A DNA stretch of 64,000 nucleotides from Vanessa cardui (lineage: Eukaryota > Arthropoda > Insecta > Lepidoptera > Nymphalidae): NCBI RefSeq assembly GCF_905220365.1, contig NC_061134.1:1875001-1939000 (forward strand). Direction: 5' to 3'. The notes beneath the pieces were generated by a model. That model had not been told where the DNA came from, did no database searches, and saw only the letters and a list, made by a program, of their open reading frames with translations. Of this stretch, positions 56,973 through 64,000 are shown piece by piece. Position 1 is the stretch's first letter. Every line of letters begins with the position of its first letter. Position numbers and translations under genes: made by a program.

Positions 56973-57374
56973 AAAAAATACGATAGAAATGTGTCTAAGG
57001 CGATCTTCGTTCATACATCAATATTAAATATTTAACATTATTAAAAATCAAAGCTAAAGTATATATATACTTTTTTAAATATAAAATATTAATTAAAAAT
57101 TTAATCAATTGTTTAAAAGCTAACATTTTGACATTACAATTTGCGCAATAGGATAACCTATGCAAATAATTGCACAATCGTCATATGAAGTTTATAGTAT
57201 GTACTTGCATATGGGCAGTGAAAGGTTTCTGACTAAAACGACGACGCTATAAAGAACTAACTATATAGTCTTTTCTAACCACAAGAGGGATTTAGTAAAA
57301 TAAACAGCATAGACAATGAATTAACGCGATACCATTGGTCGACATCTTTAATAATACCCTTTATTTTTTATTTT

Positions 57375-57620
57375 ATTTTTTTCTCGCTGGAAAAACGCAT
57401 TACGCGCTTCCCCCGCGTGATGGAAAGTGGGGGGGGGGTGACTCCCCGGAGCCCTGGATGCCGAGTGCGCCCAAGTACACCGGGTTTACCCACTAAATAA
57501 AAGTGTTCTTTCTTTCTTTCTTTCTAAATAACCAGCGGTACCCTCACCGTCTTTCGATGGACGCCACGGGTTCGCTTACGCATGCTACCGTGACGCCTTG
57601 ACATCTTTAATAAAACCTAC
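57375..57620 (+). repeat. Probable non-LTR retrotransposon 3' end
   Basis: GC-rich block with CGCGCTTCCCCCGCGTGATG, an 8-9 G run, CCGAGTGCGCCCAAGTACAC, then a (TTTC)n run and CACGGGTTCGCTTACGCATG. It differs sharply in composition from its surroundings. Family assignment is uncertain. Confidence 0.5.
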
Positions 57621-58400
57621 TCTATGCAATTCATTACGGATTCGCGAAAAAATGGTAGTTTTTATATTAGATTTCTATTAGTATTTAAATTAAACTATGT
57701 ATAAATACCGATATGAATTGCTGTAATACTATATAAGACATCAATACTATTTAATACAATAATAACTTAAATCTTAAGTAATTCAACAGAAAAACCGACT
57801 AATCAATTATAATTGAGATTAAAAACCGCAAAGCTTTTCGTCCAAATATTTACATTGCAAACAATTGAAACCAAACTGTTAATTATTAGAACATAATTAT
57901 CTATCTTATGATAACATTACGATAACAGCTATCACTAGCTAACACTGTAACAATTATCAAGTAGTATAACCCCAGCGTAACGTCAAAACTATTTTAACCT
58001 CTGTTTACAGCAACGAATAAACAAGAAAACGCAACGTTTTAAAGATGACCTTAATCCGGCCTAGACCGTCACGGCGCGTGCGCAGGGTCAAGTCTATGTT
58101 ACAATAATTATGATATAAACGTGAGAATAACACAGATATTACTATGTAGGTTATCGTTGGAGATAGCGATAACAATGCGTTGCATAATTGTTTTGTTACC
58201 ATTAAGTTGAACTATCGGAAGTATTCGTATAACTTTATTACGATATTTACTGTTCAGCTATAAAGGTATCAAGGCGCGATTTTTGAATCATTGAAAGAGA
58301 AAAAAGTATCGATAATCGATGTTTCTCTTTTTTTGAGAAGAGCATTCGTATCGAGTTTTTTCCCTAAAGTCCTTGCCTATACCTAACTAACTATTTAGAT
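57621..58400. other. Intron 1 stretch, no gene seen
   Basis: AT-rich, no recognised repeat or coding signal. Confidence 0.5.
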
Positions 58401-58404
58401 GTTG

Positions 58405-58433
58405 TATAAAAGACGAGACTATTATTATACGCA
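58405..58433 (+). promoter_or_regulatory. TATA plus initiator-like pair (weak promoter candidate)
   Basis: TATAAAAG at 58405-58412 with GCAGTA (initiator-like) 28 bp downstream and an ATG at 58461 (MRSLLYPFSRIV then stop). Spacing suits an arthropod core promoter, but no exon follows that I can identify. Confidence 0.2.
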
Positions 58434-58714
58434 GTAACCAGTGTCTTACGTTTTGGTGCCATGAGAAGTTTATTATACCCGTTTTCGAGAATTGTATAAT
58501 TTCAATTCTAGTTTGACCTTGATCTGGAAGGTTCGTCTCTAATCGTATTTCAATAACTCTGAACTATTGATCAACTACAAACACTACTATTGTTTAAAAA
58601 AGGTCGGTCAGCCTTGGTAATCACGAAATATGATGACTTCCATTTGAGACATTAAATGACGCCTCCCAAATTTACGACCGCTCCTGTTACAGATCTTACC
58701 GGAATATAAGAACC

Positions 58715-58920
58715 CATTGGCCTAGTTGGTTCAGTAAATAATTTATAAAGTAGCCGGGCCTGAGGACCTCAGTTCAAACATCGGGTCGGGCGAATAAAAT
58801 TTTGTTCCTCATCGTCAAAATCAGTAAGAATTTATAAAGCGATGCTGTGTCGTCACCTGATCACCTGACGGCACCTGCCGAGTAATTACGACTGTCTTTT
58901 AAAGGCACTTTAATTATATA
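58715..58920 (+). repeat. tRNA-like SINE remnant
   Basis: CCATTGGCCTAGTTGGTTCA (A-box-like) and CCTCAGTTCAAACATCGGGT (B-box-like), followed by CGTCACCTGATCACCTGACG. Confidence 0.5.
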
Positions 58921-59543
58921 CATGTACTTGCTACTGTACGTATATTCCAATAAGAAAAACAGTCAATCAATATAAGTCTCCGCTGAAATGAAAGGTATAT
59001 AGTTGCAATAATCATTATCACAGCTGTGGAACCAATTTAAAAGGACGCTGTTTACAATGACAACAGTATATAGTAAGTTTAACAAACAGCTTTTAAAATA
59101 AATATAGTTAGTTCTCTTACATTTAATAAAAAAAAATAATGTCTCAATCATTAAGACTGAAATAAAGACTAAAGACATTAGCAAGTTCTTGGTGTCCGAT
59201 TGAAAAGTAATGAGGTTATAGCTCTCCTAGTTGCATGATAAAAATCAAATACCATAGAATTGTACGGTCTCCGTGACAAAACCATGAAGATTTATGTTGG
59301 ATGGCGCATGTAATTTCCTGTAATATTCCGCCACGCGTGTATCGGTACAGGTTCTATTAATCAAGCAATAGTGAAACATGGGTAGGAGGACCACATTAAC
59401 GAGAATATTTAAATGGCAATATTTTTTTTTTCATAATCACATTTCTTAATATATTTACATAATATTATAATAACAAAATGCAACTACTAGGTTGTTGTTG
59501 GTTGTTCGAGATATGGTAAATAACATGTATAATTATGAAACAC
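58921..59543. other. Intron 1 stretch, no gene seen
   Basis: AT-rich, no recognised repeat or coding signal. Confidence 0.5.
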
Positions 59544-59742
59544 TAGTGGTCGCCCGCAGCTTTGCACGCGTTTCACACTGTTGGTTGTCATATGTTAGAC
59601 AAAAAAAGTAGCCTATGTCCTTTTTCGGAGTTCAAATCTCCTTCATACTAAATTTCATCAAATTACGTCCAGAAGTTTGGCAGTGAAAGATCGACAGACA
59701 GACAGAGTTATTTTCACATTTATAATATTATATGATAGATTT
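59544..59742 (+). repeat. Interspersed repeat family D
   Basis: GTCGCCCGCAGCTTTGCACG, AGTAGCCTATGTCCTTTTTC and a GACAGACAGACAGAG run ending in TTTATAATATTATATGATAG. Confidence 0.75.
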
Positions 59743-60185
59743 GGTTTCAGTAAAAAAAACTACTATGATTTTACATTGGTATAAGTTTATCTACCTTATA
59801 CAAATATTGAAATGGATTAAAATATCAGGCATAACACGAGGACTTTCATCGTAATTTTGTCGGCACTTTGAAACAACTATACACGACTGCGTGACATAAC
59901 TCTGCGTGCGGTCATCATGATTAATGTCTTCAAAATAAAACGTCATAACTACTAGCTAATTTATATGATGAACGCTGTACTTACTGTGTATATATTAATG
60001 AATAGCTGTAGTTCGAACGGTATGTATGTAGTATAAAAACCTCTATGAGAAAATGTTCATGATCGATCAACAGCGTCGAAATCTTTCATCTTTAATAGAC
60101 ATACCGTTCCTAGAATAACATGGGTTCGTACAGTCGAACGCAAAAACTAAAAAAGTAATGCAATATATTTATTTACACTAATATT

Positions 60186-60365
60186 TCCCCGCGCGCGCGG
60201 CTTTGCTCGCGTTTTAGGGCGTTGTTTGTCATGCGTTTGGTAAAAAAAGTAGCCTATTACCTTTATTGGAGTACAAGATTGCTTCATATCAAATTTCATC
60301 AAATTCAGACAGTCATTCAGGCAGACAGAGTTACTTTCACATTTATAATATTTATATAGAAATAT
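60186..60365 (+). repeat. Interspersed repeat family D
   Basis: CCCGCGCGCGCGGCTTTGCT, AGTAGCCTATTACCTTTATT and ATCAAATTTCATCAAATTCA. Confidence 0.75.
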
Positions 60366-61317
60366 AGACGATTACTTTTTTTCTATAATCTGTCAAAATG
60401 GTCACCCTAGCCGAGCACCACTGGTCGCGCTGCATTCCTTGACACCTGGCGTGCATCTACATAACGCGTTCACCGTCGTTTTCCAATACACCGAGAAAAT
60501 TTCAAAACACTTATAATTCATAGTTATAGACATTGTGTTTCGCATTGATACCTGAGACGTATTACAATGCAATACTTGCAATATGCACTTAACATAAATT
60601 CATAAAGTATTGCTTTGCAATACAAGTTGTATAGCTTTAAACCATACCAAAATGAACACATATTTGCTCTCGAATATAAACAAATAAAAAAACATTATAT
60701 CTTGTTTTAATAGAATATACTACATCTTTAATACATTTTATGTAATAGTAGCAATAGCAGTATACTTCTTTTTTCTTCTTATTATGAATTATGTCCATTA
60801 ACACAGATTATTAAGTACTATTTATAAATAAACATCTGATGTAACACAATTTGTACAAATACAGAAATTGATTTTTTGTCTAGACGTAATTCTCTCAATA
60901 AATATCTCGTAAAAGATGAGACGATTGTTATCGTTGAGTTGTCTGTCCTACAAACCGATTCCAAGTTTTTCAGCAGACATAAGTGTTAAAGAAGACATCG
61001 AGACTTGATGTCAAGTGTGTAAATTACACAGCCACCGTACAACATTGTAGATTTTATCAATAAACATCGAAGCTATTGACATATTTATTCATTACTTCAA
61101 AATATAATCTTAAATAAAATTCAATAACACTCGTAGTCACTCTTCTAGAAATTATTCAGCAATATAAAAGACGTATTAAATAAAATCAGACCCTGTAGTT
61201 AATTGTTTGTCTACAAAAAAGAAGGAAATATAGAAATTATATAAACATTTAATTATTAGTTTCATTTTTTAATTACCCTAAAGCGGTTACATCGGTACAG
61301 TTATGATATATCAGCAT
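60366..61317. other. Intron 1 stretch, no gene seen
   Basis: AT-rich, no recognised repeat or coding signal. Confidence 0.5.
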
Positions 61318-61462
61318 CCCTTTTTTTTAAATAAACTTTATTCAAGTAGGCTTTTACAAGTACTTTTGAATCGTCATTTTACAATTAAGTGAAGCTACCA
61401 CCGGTTCGGAAAGTCGATTCTACCGAGAAGAATCGGCAAGAAACTCAGTAGTTACTCTTTTT
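61318..61462 (-). repeat. Short repeat family C, good copy
   Basis: AAATAAACTTTATTCAAGTA, CTACCACCGGTTCGGAAAGT and CGGCAAGAAACTCAGTAGTT. Confidence 0.85.
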
Positions 61463-62764
61463 TAACATTTAAAAAATACAAAGTCATGTTCTGCATTATT
61501 AGGTATGAAAAGTACCCTATATGACATTCCACATCTATACTATAATCTATCTATATGTCCAATTTTTTCCAGATATATTTAGCTTTTTGTGGCGTAATCG
61601 TGTTATATTTACAAATATCAAAAAGGCTTTTCAGACGATATAAGAATTTGTATGTGTAAAAATGTATTTTATTCGAATGTACGATGAAGACATCTTAATT
61701 ACATTTTTTGTTATTCGATGCACGGACTCAGTAATTACATTCGACAATTCTCTTCGAGTTTTGTAAGCAATTTGGACGAAGGAAGCCGCGGTGTTTTAAT
61801 TAATTTCTTAATATAAAGTCATTAAAAGTTTTATAAACACATTTATGTGACAAATTCACGAGAAATTTTAGCTTTTGTTTATCGAGATAATGTTGGTAAG
61901 GAAAATATTAAAAAGACTATTAAAGGAAATTACTATTAGATTACAAAGGTCACTCTGTAAGTACTTACTATAAGCCAATCTTGACCGGTGAATGAAAGAT
62001 CAAACCATATTGGGTTCGATTGAAGAACAAATTTTCATTTTTAATTTGTGTTTATGTATGTACTTTTATAAATGTGTGTGAAACCTGTCGGTTGGATAAA
62101 TATATTACGATAACATAAAAACATAATTATATTCGCTAAATAGATAATGTTTAGCTACTTTCTTGGAATAAGACATTAAATGAAATGCACGTCCATAAAT
62201 ATATAGATTTTTATGATTAGCCATGATCATCAATTAAACCAAGAAACGACTAGCAATTAAGCATAGAATATTATATGATAGGATTATACAGTTATCAACT
62301 GGAATCAGTTATCTTGTCACACGACTCGTTAGAGGTGGTATCGTGAGATGTATAAAACGCCTTGATCAGACATATTCTCAAATGCACCGCGTTAAAGTTT
62401 AATGAGCATGCCGGTAAAGATTAATAACATGCAGTAATAATATGTGAATAGGGGAATAAAAATTTACACCTGACTGAGTTTACTTTTTTTTCAATCTATT
62501 TATTGGCTTTTTAGCGTATTTTTAGTAATTCTTTTAAATGGTAAAAGACAGTTCATAGTCATATTTACTTTAATATTTTTGTATTGTACGACTGTTTCTT
62601 AAATAACCTGACAAACAGTAAATAATAAACTGTTATTAATATAATAGACTTAAAGAGACAATAATTGTGTTTAATTTTATTTATTAACTAAAGAGATTAC
62701 TTTTATTGGTACTTATTCAGATACTATAACAGGCAATAAAGGCATCTAAGGCGTCTAAAATTAA
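61463..62764. other. Intron 1 stretch, no gene seen
   Basis: AT-rich, no recognised repeat or coding signal. Confidence 0.5.
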
Positions 62765-62772
62765 TGACGTCA
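62765..62772. promoter_or_regulatory. CRE-type palindrome TGACGTCA
   Basis: In an AT-rich setting (TTAATGACGTCATAAA). Fourth of four in intron 1. Confidence 0.25.
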
Positions 62773-62834
62773 TAAAAATATTCAATTAGCAATAATATTT
62801 ATGAATAGATGTAATTAATTTAAATTTCAAATAT

Positions 62835-62903
62835 TCTCGTAAAATGACGATTCAAACGGGCTCGTAAAAGTCTTCTGAATAGAGTTTATTCTGATTTGAT
62901 TTT
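62835..62903 (+). repeat. Family C repeat, 3' part
   Basis: ATGACGATTCAAACGGGCTC followed by 'ctgaatagagtttattctgatttgatttta', the family tail. Confidence 0.6.
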
Positions 62904-63029
62904 AAATGAACTATTATGAACTAGCTGAGGCCGCGGTTTTCCACATAGCATTTAGTTTGCGACGAAAATCTTACCAAATTTGACGCGAGTCATGTTAAAG
63001 TGGTGTTATTATTAGTATTATTAAGATTT

Positions 63030-63303
63030 TACTTGGTGGTAGGGCTTTGTGCAAGCCCGCCTGGGTAGGTACCACCCACTCAACAGATATTCTACCGCTA
63101 AACAACAGTACGCATAATTATTGTGTTCTGGTTTGAAGGGTGAGTGAGCCAGTGTAACTACAGGCACAAGGGACATAGCATCTTAGTTCCCAAGGTTGGT
63201 GGCGCATTGACGATGTAAGGAATAGTTAATATTTCTTACCGCGTCATTGTCTATGGGCGATAGTGACCACCTACCAACAGGTGGCCCATATGCTCGTCCA
63301 ACA
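63030..63303 (+). repeat. Interspersed repeat family F, best full-length copy
   Basis: Starts ACTTGGTGGTAGGGCTTTGT, middle GAAGGGTGAGTGAGCCAGTG, end GGCCCATATGCTCGTCCAAC. About 270 bp and non-coding. At least eight whole or partial copies lie in the window. Confidence 0.8.
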
Positions 63304-63869
63304 AGCTATTCCATAAAAAGGCACCAATAATTCAGTATTAAGATTGTTGGATTGCAAAGCAAAGGATTGAAACCGCGGCACGCATTTTACTTTTCAAGTT
63401 ATATCCGTATTCATTGGTAATTTCTCGCTGTACTTTCAACTTATATCAGATATAAAATCCGATATTGCGGTTTAGTAATTAAGAGATATATGTTTCATGT
63501 ACTTGGTTTTAGATTTACTGACGTTATTTTTATGTATTGTATACTATTTGGTCAGAGCACGCATTTAGATAAAGCAGCTCGGTAGGGCTTTCTGTTTGGC
63601 TTGTTAAATACCATTATTTCAGAATATCTTAACTAATAATATACAACCAAAGTTACTAGAATAAATGAGGTTTCTGATGATGAAATAACCATTAAAATCG
63701 ATTCATTTCTCCTTGATCTTTCCTCGAAATAATCATTTTTGTAGGATATAAAGTGGCTTATTGCTATATTAATCTCTGTACTCATCATAATGCAGATATA
63801 TTAAGCCTTTTTGGCGTGATTAAGTAACAAAAATCAATATATCCAAACATTCAGTAACATACTGCATGT

Positions 63870-63965
63870 GTATACAAAATCTATGTCCATTCGGTTCAGC
63901 CATAAAAGAGCTACAGACAGACTGACCAGAGTTACTTTCGCATATATAATATTAGCATAGATTAT
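63870..63965 (+). repeat. Family D repeat, 3' end
   Basis: CATTCGGTTCAGCCATAAAA, ACAGACAGACTGACCAGAGT and CATATATAATATTAGCATAG. Confidence 0.6.
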
Positions 63966-64000
63966 GAATATAGTCAGTAATCTCTACTTTTACATTATAA

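Noticed and set aside
60015..60110. 11-bp inverted repeat GAACGGTATGT / ACATACCGTTC spaced by about 75 bp
   Set aside because: Too short and too far apart to be more than chance in 64 kb.
1..64000. CRISPR arrays, operons or bacterial-type defence genes
   Set aside because: None seen; intron-rich gene structure and SINEs show this is an animal chromosome.

Overview
The window looks like AT-rich insect DNA, most likely from a butterfly (Lepidoptera, probably Nymphalidae). Three things point that way. The recognisable gene is split into short exons whose protein is very close to the insect formin Frl. The introns are full of tRNA-derived SINEs of the Metulj type and other short repeats that I associate with lepidopteran genomes. 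There is also a mariner element of the cecropia-like type. No bacterial or viral gene is seen.

One gene dominates. It is a formin-like (Frl/FMNL-type) gene on the minus strand. Twelve coding exons lie between 17724 and 1517. They join into one open frame of 2479 nt (826 codons plus 1 nt), every junction has GT-AG signals, and all phases agree. In protein order they encode the GTPase-binding/FH3 N-terminal half (17724 to 6396), a coiled-coil linker (4802 to 4141), the proline-rich FH1 segment (within 3903-3569) and the first two thirds of the actin-nucleating FH2 domain (end of 3903-3569, then 2840-2636 and 2089-1517). The rest of FH2 and the C-terminal DAD lie beyond the left edge. The first coding exon (start codon and about 25-35 residues) was not found. 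Intron 1 therefore appears to be at least 46 kb and fills 17725-64000.

Region by region: 1-1516 is an intron carrying a 1251-bp mariner element whose transposase gene has a premature stop. 1517-17724 is the exon cluster, with SINEs, MITE-like inverted-repeat elements and an 84-bp tandem repeat that duplicates an exon end and its splice donor. 17725-64000 is non-coding as far as I can tell. It holds dispersed copies of at least six short repeat families, four perfect CRE palindromes, a 62-nt pre-miRNA-like hairpin, inverted-repeat elements, two long (TA)n tracts, one (CA)n tract and a few short open frames of unknown status.

I do not see a new multi-gene system. The observations most worth checking are the tandem copies of a 5' splice site in exon 11, the hairpin at 43603-43664, the opposed SINE pair in intron 5, the CRE cluster in intron 1 and a few exon-like islands in intron 1. 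Repeat family names are from memory, with no database search.
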